Assembly: GCA_020847045.1 (NCBI GenBank)
Contig: JADLCT010000086.1
Span: 1 to 57,190 of the forward strand
Direction of reading: 5' to 3'
Length of the DNA: 57,190 nucleotides
Origin: Bryobacterales bacterium
GTDB taxonomy: Bacteria; Acidobacteriota; Terriglobia; Bryobacterales; Bryobacteraceae
In this document: positions 16,987 to 24,864 of the stretch, piece by piece
Layout of the letters: each line of letters opens with the position of its first letter
Position numbering within the stretch: position 1 is the first letter of the stretch
Made by a program: the position numbers and the translations under genes
Notes under the pieces: model-generated
What the model was told of the DNA's origin: nothing
Seen by the model: the letters and a program-made list of their open reading frames with translations, nothing else
Database searches by the model: none

Positions 16987-17496
16987 TTAGCGGCGCGGCT
17001 CGCTGGAAGGCGGCACAATGCCCTTGATCCGCAGGTAGGTTACCTGATTGCCGTAGTGTTCGTTGTCGTGGGAGACGTTGGTGAACAACGCCGTAAGCTT
17101 CGACCGCTCGCGGCCGAACAGCTTGATCTTGTTCGCCGCCTGGGAGTCCGTCATGGCGTCGTACACGGCGTCGCAATAGGCGATGGACTCCTTAAGCGCC
17201 TCGACCAGATCAGCTTTGGTGGTTTTCGTCTTCTCGATGGACGGCGTGTAGGCCTCGCCCTTGGCGGCGCCGCAGATCAGGCGGTTCCCGTCGGCGATGT
17301 GGCCCACAAGCTGGCCGTAGCTGCGCACCTCGGGAGCCGGCTTGAAGCCGTATTCGGCCTCCGGCATCTTCTCGGCGGCCTTCAGATTGTTGTTCTTGAT
17401 GCCGGTCCACATGGCCTTGGCGTCGGCGCTCAAAGGATTGTCTTGCGCCAGGGCCGGCAGCGCAAGCGCGGCGGCGAGGAAAAGTCGTGCAGTCAT
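16987..17496 (-). CDS. Secreted DinB-family protein
   Basis: 169 residues. Signal peptide at about 1-17 (M-T-A-R-L-F-L-A-A-A ending A-L-A-Q), then a four-helix DinB-like domain. The three expected metal ligands look present: His in V-G-H-I-A-D, and two His in N-V-S-H-D-N-E-H-Y-G-N. DinB/DUF664 proteins often act as thiol-dependent S-transferases with a divalent metal, but exported ones are of unknown function. The ATG at 17496 has GGAGA (17513-17517 on plus), which can pair with an upstream TCTCC, so the ribosome binding site may be partly masked. Convergent with the TonB receptor. Confidence 0.85.
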   Translation of the reverse strand: MTARLFLAAALALPALAQDNPLSADAKAMWTGIKNNNLKAAEKMPEAEYGFKPAPEVRSYGQLVGHIADGNRLICGAAKGEAYTPSIEKTKTTKADLVEALKESIAYCDAVYDAMTDSQAANKIKLFGRERSKLTALFTNVSHDNEHYGNQVTYLRIKGIVPPSSEPRR

Positions 17497-17502
17497 GTCG
17501 GG

Positions 17503-17517
17503 TCTCCTTCAAGGAGA
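17503..17517 (-). promoter_or_regulatory. Hairpin covering the ribosome binding site of the DinB gene
   Basis: On the minus strand TCTCC-TTGAA-GGAGA is a 5-bp stem whose 3' arm is the Shine-Dalgarno sequence of the DinB-like gene. It could dampen translation. Short and easily formed by chance, so only a candidate. Confidence 0.3.
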
Positions 17518-17562
17518 TTGTCGCGCAGAAGAAGGGCCGGCAGAAGGCGGCCCGGCGGCGGC

Positions 17563-19020
17563 TCAGCGTCCGGCGCGGGCCAGCGGTCCACCCGCGTTCA
17601 GCACGCCGATCGAGGTCAGGGAGATCTTGCCCCGCTCGGTGTTCTGGTTCGTGTAGGCGAAGCCGCCCTTGCTGAACGTCTCGTCGGTCCATCGGTCGAT
17701 CACGGTTCCCTGCACCGAGGTGACAATGCGAGAATCCCGCACATCCACCTTCACCTGGTACTGTTCGTTGCTGGGCAGGGGCATCTCCAGCGGCAGAACC
17801 GTCTCCGGACCCGGCACGCCATCCACGACGCGCCAGCGCAAGAAAGACAGACGCGCCTTGCCCGTGGGGTTGAGGCGCAGCTTCGCAGCATAGTAGTTGG
17901 CCGGGTCTTGCACGCGCACGGCCCAACCCAGCGCGCGGTGCTCCACCGTGCCGACGAACTCCACCTGATAGTTGGTCAGTTCCATGCTCGCCTTGTGGAG
18001 TGTCAGCGTGCGGCCGGAAGCACCCGCCCCGCCCGCCTTCACCACGGTCCACTCCGAAGGCGTCACGCGCAGCGGCTTCACTTCGTCCATGGCCTGGCGC
18101 ACGGCCGGGGCTTTCGCCGAGGCGGGCGCGTAATACCAATACCCCGCCCCGGCGCCCGTAAGCGCCAGCACAAGGGCGAACTTCGCATACCACGGGATGC
18201 GCTCGGCCCAGGTGGCCGGCGTCACCGAGAGATGCGGAGCCATCACGTCGATGCTGCATTCCGAGGCCGGTTTGGCCACGGCGGGTGATGCCATTTGGAG
18301 AGCAGGTTCGGGCGCAGGCGTGCTGGCTGCCGCGGCGGGCGCCATGGCCTCGGGCAGAATGGGCATGTCCAGAGCCGGTGGTGCACTGTCACCGTCCAAC
18401 CGCACCCGCCGGACCGGCGTGGCTTCGGGTTGTGTTTCAGGAAGCTTGACAGGAGCCGAGGCCGTCTCGGCCGCCACCACCGACACGAGCCTCGCGCGCG
18501 GACGGGCCTTGCGGCGGATGGCCAACGCCGTGCTGGTCGGCGCGGGATCGTGCGCAATGCGGTCGCGCGCCTGCCGCAGCAAATTGCTCAGGCTGGCATT
18601 GTCTGTTTTTTCGATGTGCAACGGAGGCGCCGGCGCGGCCGGCTCACTGGCAGGATGCCCCGCCGTGGCTTCGGCGAGCGCGCCCAGCGAGGCTTCCGGC
18701 GCGACCGTTGCCCGCGCGATCATTGCCGGCGTGACCGTCGCCGTCTCGATCACCGTGACCGCCGGCCCGGCCGCCTCTTCCCGTCTCGGCCCTCGCAGCG
18801 GCGGCGCCGCGTACAACCCGGGCGGAGGCCCGGCGTGCAAAACACCGGACGCCGGCACCGGCATCGCCGAGCCCGTGCTCCGCAGACGGTCGATCGTGTC
18901 GCGTTGCACGCGTTCCAGGTACAGCCGTTTATGTTCGTCGCCGCAATACGGGGCCGCCGGCGCGGAGGTGTCACCTCCAGCCAGCGGAGCGTTGCAGTAA
19001 CGGCAGCTCTTCGGCGCCAT
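17563..19020 (-). CDS. Membrane-anchored protein with N-terminal zinc ribbon and C-terminal LamG-like domain
   Basis: 485 residues from ATG 19020, preceded by GAGGG. Order seen: a short N-terminal C-R-Y-C ... Y-C-x2-E-H cluster (about 7-31) resembling a small zinc ribbon; a disordered Ala/Pro-rich stretch of about 240 residues; one membrane segment at about 277-296; then a beta-rich C-terminal domain of about 180 residues with L-T-N-Y-Q-V-E-F, N-Y-Y-A-A-K-L-R-L and a W-T-D-E-x-F block, similar to concanavalin/LamG-like or 3-keto-disaccharide-hydrolase-like folds. The zinc ribbon would face the cytoplasm and the sandwich the periplasm. Function unknown. Confidence 0.72.
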   Translation of the reverse strand: MAPKSCRYCNAPLAGGDTSAPAAPYCGDEHKRLYLERVQRDTIDRLRSTGSAMPVPASGVLHAGPPPGLYAAPPLRGPRREEAAGPAVTVIETATVTPAMIARATVAPEASLGALAEATAGHPASEPAAPAPPLHIEKTDNASLSNLLRQARDRIAHDPAPTSTALAIRRKARPRARLVSVVAAETASAPVKLPETQPEATPVRRVRLDGDSAPPALDMPILPEAMAPAAAASTPAPEPALQMASPAVAKPASECSIDVMAPHLSVTPATWAERIPWYAKFALVLALTGAGAGYWYYAPASAKAPAVRQAMDEVKPLRVTPSEWTVVKAGGAGASGRTLTLHKASMELTNYQVEFVGTVEHRALGWAVRVQDPANYYAAKLRLNPTGKARLSFLRWRVVDGVPGPETVLPLEMPLPSNEQYQVKVDVRDSRIVTSVQGTVIDRWTDETFSKGGFAYTNQNTERGKISLTSIGVLNAGGPLARAGR

Positions 19021-19197
19021 CCGTATCCCTCTTCTGAGTCTCCTCGCTCCCCATCTTGGGGCAAGAGCGCAGGCGGGAACAGAGCATAAGCGCATGCATT
19101 GCCCCCCCTGAGGAGATTAAGGGGTTCGCTCTACGGTGTATGCCTGAATTCGTCCGTGCCCGAGAGGCTTAGATCCGCCGCCGCCGCCGCTCCTGGT

Positions 19198-19389
19198 TCA
19201 GCCCTCCGATTTGCCTCCCGGCGGCCGCTTCTTCCCCGGACGCGGCGTGCGTCCGGCATCGTTCACGGCCGAGCGCAACACATACTCAATCTGACCGTTC
19301 AAGCTGCGCAAATCGTCATCGGCCCAGCGGCGCAGAGCCTCCAGCAGCTCGGCGTCCATTCGGATCAGGAACGATTTCTTCTCGGCCAT
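19198..19389 (-). CDS. Ribbon-helix-helix (Arc/MetJ-type) DNA-binding protein
   Basis: 63 residues. Seen: the beta strand K-S-F-L-I-R-M, then two helices A-E-L-L-E-A-L-R-R-W-A and S-L-N-G-Q-I-E-Y-V-L-R-S-A-V, the classic ribbon-helix-helix layout, followed by a basic tail rich in Gly, Pro and Lys. It would bind DNA as a dimer. It starts 21 nt after the SPFH gene on the same strand; Arc-like proteins are often found beside SPFH proteins (from memory), so it probably autoregulates that pair. No clear ribosome binding site. There is no toxin partner, so it does not look like an ordinary antitoxin. Confidence 0.85.
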   Translation of the reverse strand: MAEKKSFLIRMDAELLEALRRWADDDLRSLNGQIEYVLRSAVNDAGRTPRPGKKRPPGGKSEG

Positions 19390-19410
19390 GCGGGGGAAGG
19401 CGGACAGTTC

Positions 19411-20289
19411 TTAGTGATAAATGGTCCCGGTGTTCACGACAGGTTGAGTGGCCCGGTCGCCGCACAGCACCACCAGAAGGTTGCTCACCATGGCCGCCTT
19501 GCGCTCCTCGTCGAGCGTCACCACGTGGTTGCGGCTGAGCAGTTCCAGGGCCATCTCCACCATGCCCACGGCTCCTTCCACAATCTTCTGGCGCGCCGCG
19601 ATGATGGCGCCCGCCTGCTGGCGCTGCAGCATGGCCGCGGCGATCTCCGGCGCATAGGCGAGGTGGCTGATGCGGGCTTCGAGAATGTCCACGCCGGCCA
19701 CCAGCAGCCGCTCGTGAATCTCACTCTTCAGGCGCTCGGCCACGGCGGCGGTGTGGCCGCGCAGGCTGACGACGTGCTCCTCGTGCGAATCGTATGGGTA
19801 GGCGCTGGCCAGGTTGCGCACGGCCGCCTCGCTTTGCACGTGGACATAGTTCTCATAGTTGTCCACCTGAAAGCTGGCCTGGGCCGTGTCGACCACCTTC
19901 CACACCACCACGGCGGCGATCTCCACAGGGTTGCCGTCCTGGTCGTTCACCTTCAGTTTGTTGGTTTCAAAGTTACGCACGCGCAACGAGACGGCCTTTT
20001 TCGAGTAAAACGGGTTGGCCAGGCGCAGGCCCTCCTCGCGCACCGTGCCGGCGTAGCGGCCGAACAGTTGCAGCACGACGCCGTGATTGGGCTGCACGAT
20101 GAACAGGCCACCCAGTGGAATCAGTCCGGCCAGCAGCGCAAGGCTCCAGAAAACGGCGGGCCACATGCCGCCGCCGTCTTTGGCGGCGCTGAGCGAGGTC
20201 ACAAGCGAATAGAACGAGAAGGCCAGCAGCAGCAACAGCAGCAGCAGCGACCAGACGCCGTTCAGGGAGCCGGTGAGTTTTTCTTTCAT
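19411..20289 (-). CDS. SPFH/Band 7 domain membrane protein
   Basis: 292 residues from ATG 20289. Two N-terminal membrane segments at about 7-25 and 42-60, then an SPFH (Band 7) domain from about 65 on ([29 protein letters not shown]) and a C-terminal helical region with H-E-E-H-V-V-S-L-R. Such proteins form large membrane cages or scaffolds that organise lipids and proteases. The ORF extends to TTG 20325, but that TTG is the predicted -35 element. The -10 ends 8 nt before the ATG and no Shine-Dalgarno sequence is seen, so the mRNA is probably leaderless. Downstream is the RHH gene. Confidence 0.9.
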   Translation of the reverse strand: MKEKLTGSLNGVWSLLLLLLLLAFSFYSLVTSLSAAKDGGGMWPAVFWSLALLAGLIPLGGLFIVQPNHGVVLQLFGRYAGTVREEGLRLANPFYSKKAVSLRVRNFETNKLKVNDQDGNPVEIAAVVVWKVVDTAQASFQVDNYENYVHVQSEAAVRNLASAYPYDSHEEHVVSLRGHTAAVAERLKSEIHERLLVAGVDILEARISHLAYAPEIAAAMLQRQQAGAIIAARQKIVEGAVGMVEMALELLSRNHVVTLDEERKAAMVSNLLVVLCGDRATQPVVNTGTIYH

Positions 20290-20325
20290 ATATCGAAATG
20301 ATATCACTTTGCCATCGCCCGTCAA
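20290..20325 (-). promoter_or_regulatory. Promoter and candidate operator of the SPFH-RHH pair
   Basis: Minus strand: -35 TTGACG (20325-20320), 16-bp spacer, -10 TATCAT (20303-20298), then 8 nt to the ATG. Two direct copies of ATATC on the plus strand, at 20290-20294 and 20301-20305, are 11 bp apart (one helical turn) and overlap the -10. That is the spacing expected for two ribbon-helix-helix dimers, so autoregulation by the RHH protein is plausible. Confidence 0.55.
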
Positions 20326-20380
20326 GGGGCGGCATGGCCGGGCGCCGTCTGGCGCCGCCGTGGCGTTTTAATATGGAAAG

Positions 20381-21577
20381 ATGTCTTTACCGTCCGAAGA
20401 GTTTTATCGCATTGGCAAACTGCCGCCCTACGTGTTCGCGCAAGTGAACGAGATGAAGGCGCGTCTGCGGGCAGCACAATACGATGTGGTCGACTTCGGA
20501 ATGGGCAACCCGGATGGCGCCACGCCGCGGCTGATCGTGCAGAAGATGGCCGAGGCGGCGCGGGACAAGCGCAACCACCGGTATTCGCTGTCGAAGGGAA
20601 TTCCAAACCTGCGGCTGGAGATTTGCAAGCGCTACGAACGGAACTATGGCGTGCAGCTCGATCCCGAAAAGGAAGCCATGGCCACCATCGGAGCCAAGGA
20701 CGCGCTGGCGCACCTGCTGTTCGCCGTGATTGGACCAGGCGACGCGGTGGTTTCGCCGAACCCTGCCTACCCGATTCACCAGTGGGGCGTGATCATGGCC
20801 GAAGGCCATGCCTGCATGCTGCCGATGCCCACGCCGGCCGAGTTCCTGAACCAGTTGAAGGATCTCTACCGGAAGCAGGCGAAGAAGCCGAAGATGATTC
20901 TCATCAGCTTCCCGCACAACCCGACAACGCATTGCGTGGATCTGGATTTCATGAAGGAGATCGTGGCTCTGGCGCGCGAGCACGGCACAATGGTAGTGCA
21001 CGACTTCGCCTACGCCGACATCGCCTTTGATGGCTACAAGCCTCCCAGCATCCTCGAGGTGGAGGGGGCCAAGGAGAACTGCGTCGAAATCTTTTCCATG
21101 TCGAAGAGCTACAACATGGCCGGCTGGCGCATGGGTTTCTGTGTGGGCAACCCGCGCATGATTCACGCGCTCGGCCGCATCAAGAGCTATCTCGACTACG
21201 GCATCTTCCAGCCGTTGCAAATTGGCGGCATCATCGCCCTGCGCGACTGCGAAGAGGAGCCGGCGAAGATTTGTGAGGTGTACCGCAAGCGGCGCGACGC
21301 GCTGGTGAAGGGGCTGAACCGCGCCGGTTGGGCCGTGGAACCGCCCAAGGGCACCATGTTTCTGTGGGCGCGCATTCCGGAGCCATATCAGAGGATGGGC
21401 TCGCTCGAATTTTCCAAACGGCTGCTCGAAAAGGCTCTGGTCGCCGTGTCGCCCGGCATCGGTTTCGGACCTCTCGGTGAAGGCCACGTCCGGTTCAGCT
21501 TCATCGAGAACGAGCACCGCACCAAGCAGGCCGTGCGCTCGGTGGCACACTTTCTGAAAACGGACCGGCCCGAGTAG
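20381..21577 (+). CDS. Class I/II aminotransferase, AlaC-like
   Basis: 398 residues. PLP enzyme of fold type I, most like AlaC/YfdZ glutamate-pyruvate aminotransferase, with LL-diaminopimelate aminotransferase as the alternative. Seen: R-I-G-K-L-P-P-Y-V-F at the N-terminus, F-G-M-G-N-P-D-G, S-F-P-H-N-P-T-T (in place of N-P-T-G), H-D-F-A-Y-A-D with the ring-nitrogen Asp, and S-M-S-K-S-Y-N-M-A-G-W-R with the PLP Lys. The C-terminal V-R-F-S-F Arg binds the carboxylate. TAATAT at 20369-20374 with GGAAAG before the ATG may serve as promoter and ribosome binding site. Divergent from the SPFH gene. Confidence 0.9.
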   Translation: MSLPSEEFYRIGKLPPYVFAQVNEMKARLRAAQYDVVDFGMGNPDGATPRLIVQKMAEAARDKRNHRYSLSKGIPNLRLEICKRYERNYGVQLDPEKEAMATIGAKDALAHLLFAVIGPGDAVVSPNPAYPIHQWGVIMAEGHACMLPMPTPAEFLNQLKDLYRKQAKKPKMILISFPHNPTTHCVDLDFMKEIVALAREHGTMVVHDFAYADIAFDGYKPPSILEVEGAKENCVEIFSMSKSYNMAGWRMGFCVGNPRMIHALGRIKSYLDYGIFQPLQIGGIIALRDCEEEPAKICEVYRKRRDALVKGLNRAGWAVEPPKGTMFLWARIPEPYQRMGSLEFSKRLLEKALVAVSPGIGFGPLGEGHVRFSFIENEHRTKQAVRSVAHFLKTDRPE

Positions 21578-21655
21578 CGCCGGCCTCATTGACGGTAGCC
21601 TCTTCCGGTAGCCCTGTCCGGCAACCGGGCGGGCGCTCCGTGCATACAATGAGGA

Positions 21656-22255
21656 ATGAAACAAATCCTTGGACTTTTGTTGCTGGCCGCGCCCCTGGCG
21701 GCCCAACACATCTCCGTCGGCGTCAAAGGCGGCGTCCCGTTCACGGAAGCGTTCAAAACTTCGGGCGGGCCCACGTTCAACTACAGGTCGTTGCGGAACC
21801 CATACACCGTGGGACCGTCGCTGGAGGTGCGTCTGCCGCAGCGTTTCAGCGTCTCGCTCGACGTGCTCTATAAGCGGCTCGGCTTTGCGGCCACGGCGCA
21901 GCAAGGCGAGCTCAATATGCGGGCGAACCAGTGGGAGTTCCCCGTCATGGTGAAATACCGTTTCAAGGACGGGCTCTGGTCGCCCTATGTGGCCGCCGGA
22001 CCCTCGTTCAACAAGATCACCAGCGTGTCGCGCACCATCACGAATCCCAGCCAGTTCGTCGCGCCGGACGAGTTCAAGAACTCATCCAGCGGCGGATTCG
22101 CCTTCGGCTGTGGACTCGAGTTCAAGCCCGTCGTGCGCATCACCACGGAGCTGCGCTGGACGCGGCGCGGCACAAAGAACTTCTTTTCCGCCGCCACGGG
22201 CCTGTTGGAGAGCAACCTGAACCAGGCAGAGTTCCTCGTGGGCATTCACTTCTAA
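21656..22255 (+). CDS. Small outer membrane beta-barrel protein
   Basis: 199 residues with a signal peptide at about 1-16 ending P-L-A-A-Q. The mature part is a series of alternating-residue strands, such as Y-V-A-A-G-P-S-F-N-K and R-I-T-T-E-L-R-W-T, ending in F-L-V-G-I-H-F with a terminal Phe; this fits an eight-stranded OmpX/PorT-type barrel. No ligand can be inferred. TACAAT at 21645-21650 ends 5 nt before the ATG, with GAGGA between. Confidence 0.82.
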   Translation: MKQILGLLLLAAPLAAQHISVGVKGGVPFTEAFKTSGGPTFNYRSLRNPYTVGPSLEVRLPQRFSVSLDVLYKRLGFAATAQQGELNMRANQWEFPVMVKYRFKDGLWSPYVAAGPSFNKITSVSRTITNPSQFVAPDEFKNSSSGGFAFGCGLEFKPVVRITTELRWTRRGTKNFFSAATGLLESNLNQAEFLVGIHF

Positions 22256-22359
22256 GAAACTGTTGCCCAGCCACCGGACCGCCGGAGGCGTGGCCCCGGC
22301 CGCCCGCCCGGCGGCAAGCAAATCGTGCGGTATTGCATCATAATGGACTGCACCTTTTT

Positions 22360-23154
22360 ATGCGAACCTGCGCATGGTTGTTCGTCATGGCCGGAATTCT
22401 GGCGGCCCAGCATGAAGTCCGCGACGAAAAAAAATCCAAGAACCCGGCCATCGGGAATCCCGAGGCCATAGCCGCCGGGCAGAAGCTGTTCTTCGCCTCG
22501 TGCGCGGGCTGTCATGGTCCCACCGGGGGCGGCGGCCGCGGCCCCAACCTGCGCGAACGCGGCGCCTGGCACCCCATGGACGACGACGCCATGTTCACCA
22601 TCGTGCAGAAGGGCGTGCCGGGCACGGACATGCCGGCGCTGAACCGGCCGGACAACGAGGTGTGGCAGATCGTCGCCTTCGTACGCTCGTTGACCGCTCC
22701 GGCCATGGAGGCCAACGCGCCCGGCGACATCGAAGCCGGACGCCGGCTGTACTGGGGTTCGGCGGGCTGTTCGCAGTGCCACATGATCGCGGGCAAGGGC
22801 GGCTTTCCAGGGCCCGATCTCACCAATATCGGAGCCCTGCGTTCGCTGAACGAGATCCGCACCTCGATCCTGGATCCGAGCGAACGGGGCGTCACCGAGA
22901 ATCAACCCGTGCGCATCACCTTCCGCAACGGGGCCACGCTCGAGGGCATCTGCGTGGACCGCACCAACTACGCCATGCAGGTGATCGACCGCGCCGGCAC
23001 GCCGCACCGCATCGGCATGAACCAGGTGGAGGCCATCGTCTTCAGCAAGAAATCGTCCATGCCGGACGACTACAAAACGCGTCTGAGCCGCGAGCAACTG
23101 CAGAACCTTCTCGCTTACCTGAGCCGCCAATCCACGCGGCCGCCCGCCGAATAA
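22360..23154 (+). CDS. Diheme cytochrome c, partner of the PQQ dehydrogenase
   Basis: 264 residues from ATG 22360, with a signal peptide at about 1-15 (A-G-I-L-A-A-Q). Two c-type haem sites: C-A-G-C-H-G at about residue 48 and C-S-Q-C-H at about 139, with the distal Met in D-M-P-A-L. The segment after the second haem contains a beta-rich block V-R-I-T-F-R-N-G-A-T-L-E-G, seen in cytochromes of acidobacteria and planctomycetes. It should accept electrons in the periplasm from the quinoprotein encoded 19 nt downstream. The ORF is open 429 nt further upstream but that part overlaps the barrel gene. Confidence 0.9.
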   Translation: MRTCAWLFVMAGILAAQHEVRDEKKSKNPAIGNPEAIAAGQKLFFASCAGCHGPTGGGGRGPNLRERGAWHPMDDDAMFTIVQKGVPGTDMPALNRPDNEVWQIVAFVRSLTAPAMEANAPGDIEAGRRLYWGSAGCSQCHMIAGKGGFPGPDLTNIGALRSLNEIRTSILDPSERGVTENQPVRITFRNGATLEGICVDRTNYAMQVIDRAGTPHRIGMNQVEAIVFSKKSSMPDDYKTRLSREQLQNLLAYLSRQSTRPPAE

Positions 23155-23173
23155 CCGTCCGGAGATTCCGCTT

Positions 23174-24793
23174 ATGAACATCATTCACCCACGGCTCGTT
23201 CTCGTGGCCGCCCTGATGGCGCTGCCCGCGCTGGCCCAGGTGGCCGCGCGCGACATCCTCGCCAGTCCCAACGAGAACTGGCTCACCTATGCCGGCGACT
23301 ACCAGGGCAAGCGCCACAGCCCGCTCAAGCAGATCACGCCGCACAACGCCGGTTCGCTGGTTCCCACGTGGACGAATCACATTTCGGGCGCCAGCCATCT
23401 GGAGGCCAGCCCGCTGGTCTACGACGGCGTCATGTACATCACCAACACGAACGAGGTGATCGCACTGGACACCCGCTCGGGACGCATCATCTGGCGCTAC
23501 AAAGACACGCGCAGCAAGAAGCAGAACGTGAACCGCGGAGCGGCCATACTCGGCGACCGCGTCTACTTTGTCACCTCCGACGTTCATCTCGTTGCGTTGG
23601 ACCGGCGCACCGGCGCCGTGGCCTGGGTGAAGCAGTACGGGCGCGTCGAAGATGGCCTGTACGCCTCGGCGGCCCCGCTTGCGGTGAAGGACAAGATTAT
23701 CGTCGGCGTCTCCGGCGGCGACAGCGGCATGCGCGGCTACGTCACGGCTTTTTCGGCGGACAAGGGCGAGGAGTTGTGGCGGCTCTACACGGTGCCCGCC
23801 AAGGGCGAACCGGGCGCGGAAAGCTGGGGCGGCTATATCGAATGGGGCGGCGGGGCCACGTGGCTATCCGGCACCTACGATCCCGAACTGAACCTTCTCT
23901 ATTGGACCACTGGCAACCCCTGGCCCGATTTCTACGGTGGTGACCGCAAGGGGGACAACCTCTATACATGCTCGCTTCTCGCCATTGACCTGGACACCGG
24001 AAAGATGAAGTGGTACTTCCAGTTCACTCCTCACGACACCCACGATTGGGACGCGCAAAGCTGGCCCGTACTGCTGGACACCGAAATCAACGGACGCATG
24101 CGCAAGGTGGTGATGCACCCCAACCGCAACGGCTTTCTCTATACGCTGGACCGCACGACGGGCGAGTTCCTGCGCGCCACCAAGATGGTGGACAAGCTCG
24201 ACTGGGCGAGCGGATTCGACGCGAAAGGACGGCCCATCCTGGTGCCCGGCAAGGAGCCTTCGCCCGCCGGAACCTATGTCTGTCCGGGCGTGCGCGGCGC
24301 GGCCAACTGGATGGCGCCCACCTACACTCCTGGAACCGGACTGCTCTACGTCATGAACCTGGAGCAGTGCGACGTGTTTACATCCTCGGCGCAGGAGCCG
24401 GAACCGAAGAAGAACTTCGCCGGCGGCGGCGCGGGTCCGAAACACAACGAACCCGGCCAGTTCTTCTTGCGCGCCTACGACCCGAAAACGGGCAAGCGCG
24501 CGTGGGAGTATCCGCTCACCGGCAAGGCGGCAAGCTGGTCCGGCGCGGTGTCCACGGCGGGCGGCGTGGTTTTCTTTGGTGATGACGACGGACAGCTCGT
24601 CGCGCTCGACGCCAAGACGGGCCAGCACCTGTGGCACTATCTGATGGGCGAAAACCTCACGGCGGCGCCCATTGTCTACTCGGTGGACGGCAAGCAGTAT
24701 GTCGCCATCTGCTCGGCCACGGCGGTGTTCAACTTTGGTCTGTTCGAGGCGCAGAAGCCCATGGCTTTGCCGGCGATGCGGACGCAGCCATGA
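23174..24793 (+). CDS. PQQ-dependent dehydrogenase (quinoprotein)
   Basis: 539 residues, signal peptide at about 1-21. An eight-bladed propeller of the alcohol/methanol dehydrogenase family: W-L-T-Y-A-G-D-Y near the N-terminus, W-G-G-G-A-T-W-L-S-G-T-Y-D-P-E-L-N-L-L-Y-W-T-T-G-N-P, and Q-F-T-P-H-D-T-H-D-W-D, which carries the catalytic-type Asp. It oxidises an alcohol or similar substrate in the periplasm and passes electrons to the neighbouring cytochrome c. The adjacent Cys-Cys pair typical of alcohol dehydrogenases is not seen. The substrate is unknown. No pqq biosynthesis genes are in this window. Confidence 0.9.
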   Translation: MNIIHPRLVLVAALMALPALAQVAARDILASPNENWLTYAGDYQGKRHSPLKQITPHNAGSLVPTWTNHISGASHLEASPLVYDGVMYITNTNEVIALDTRSGRIIWRYKDTRSKKQNVNRGAAILGDRVYFVTSDVHLVALDRRTGAVAWVKQYGRVEDGLYASAAPLAVKDKIIVGVSGGDSGMRGYVTAFSADKGEELWRLYTVPAKGEPGAESWGGYIEWGGGATWLSGTYDPELNLLYWTTGNPWPDFYGGDRKGDNLYTCSLLAIDLDTGKMKWYFQFTPHDTHDWDAQSWPVLLDTEINGRMRKVVMHPNRNGFLYTLDRTTGEFLRATKMVDKLDWASGFDAKGRPILVPGKEPSPAGTYVCPGVRGAANWMAPTYTPGTGLLYVMNLEQCDVFTSSAQEPEPKKNFAGGGAGPKHNEPGQFFLRAYDPKTGKRAWEYPLTGKAASWSGAVSTAGGVVFFGDDDGQLVALDAKTGQHLWHYLMGENLTAAPIVYSVDGKQYVAICSATAVFNFGLFEAQKPMALPAMRTQP

Positions 24794-24864
24794 CCGCGCG
24801 GCGGCTCCATTCGGCCGCGCGCGGCGCGCGAGCTTCCGCTCACCTCTCGTACAATCAGTCTTAG

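Noticed and set aside
16450..18288. 612-residue plus-strand frame across the receptor end, the DinB gene and beyond
   Set aside because: It crosses a strong terminator and covers two better genes on the other strand.
19198..19389. RHH gene as an antitoxin
   Set aside because: No toxin-like gene next to it; the partner is an SPFH protein.
19099..20301. 400-residue plus-strand frame over the SPFH and RHH genes
   Set aside because: Shadow; ends in a Gln run that is the antisense of the Leu-rich membrane segment.
20387..21904. 505-residue minus-strand frame over the aminotransferase
   Set aside because: Shadow frame with His/Arg/Leu-rich composition.
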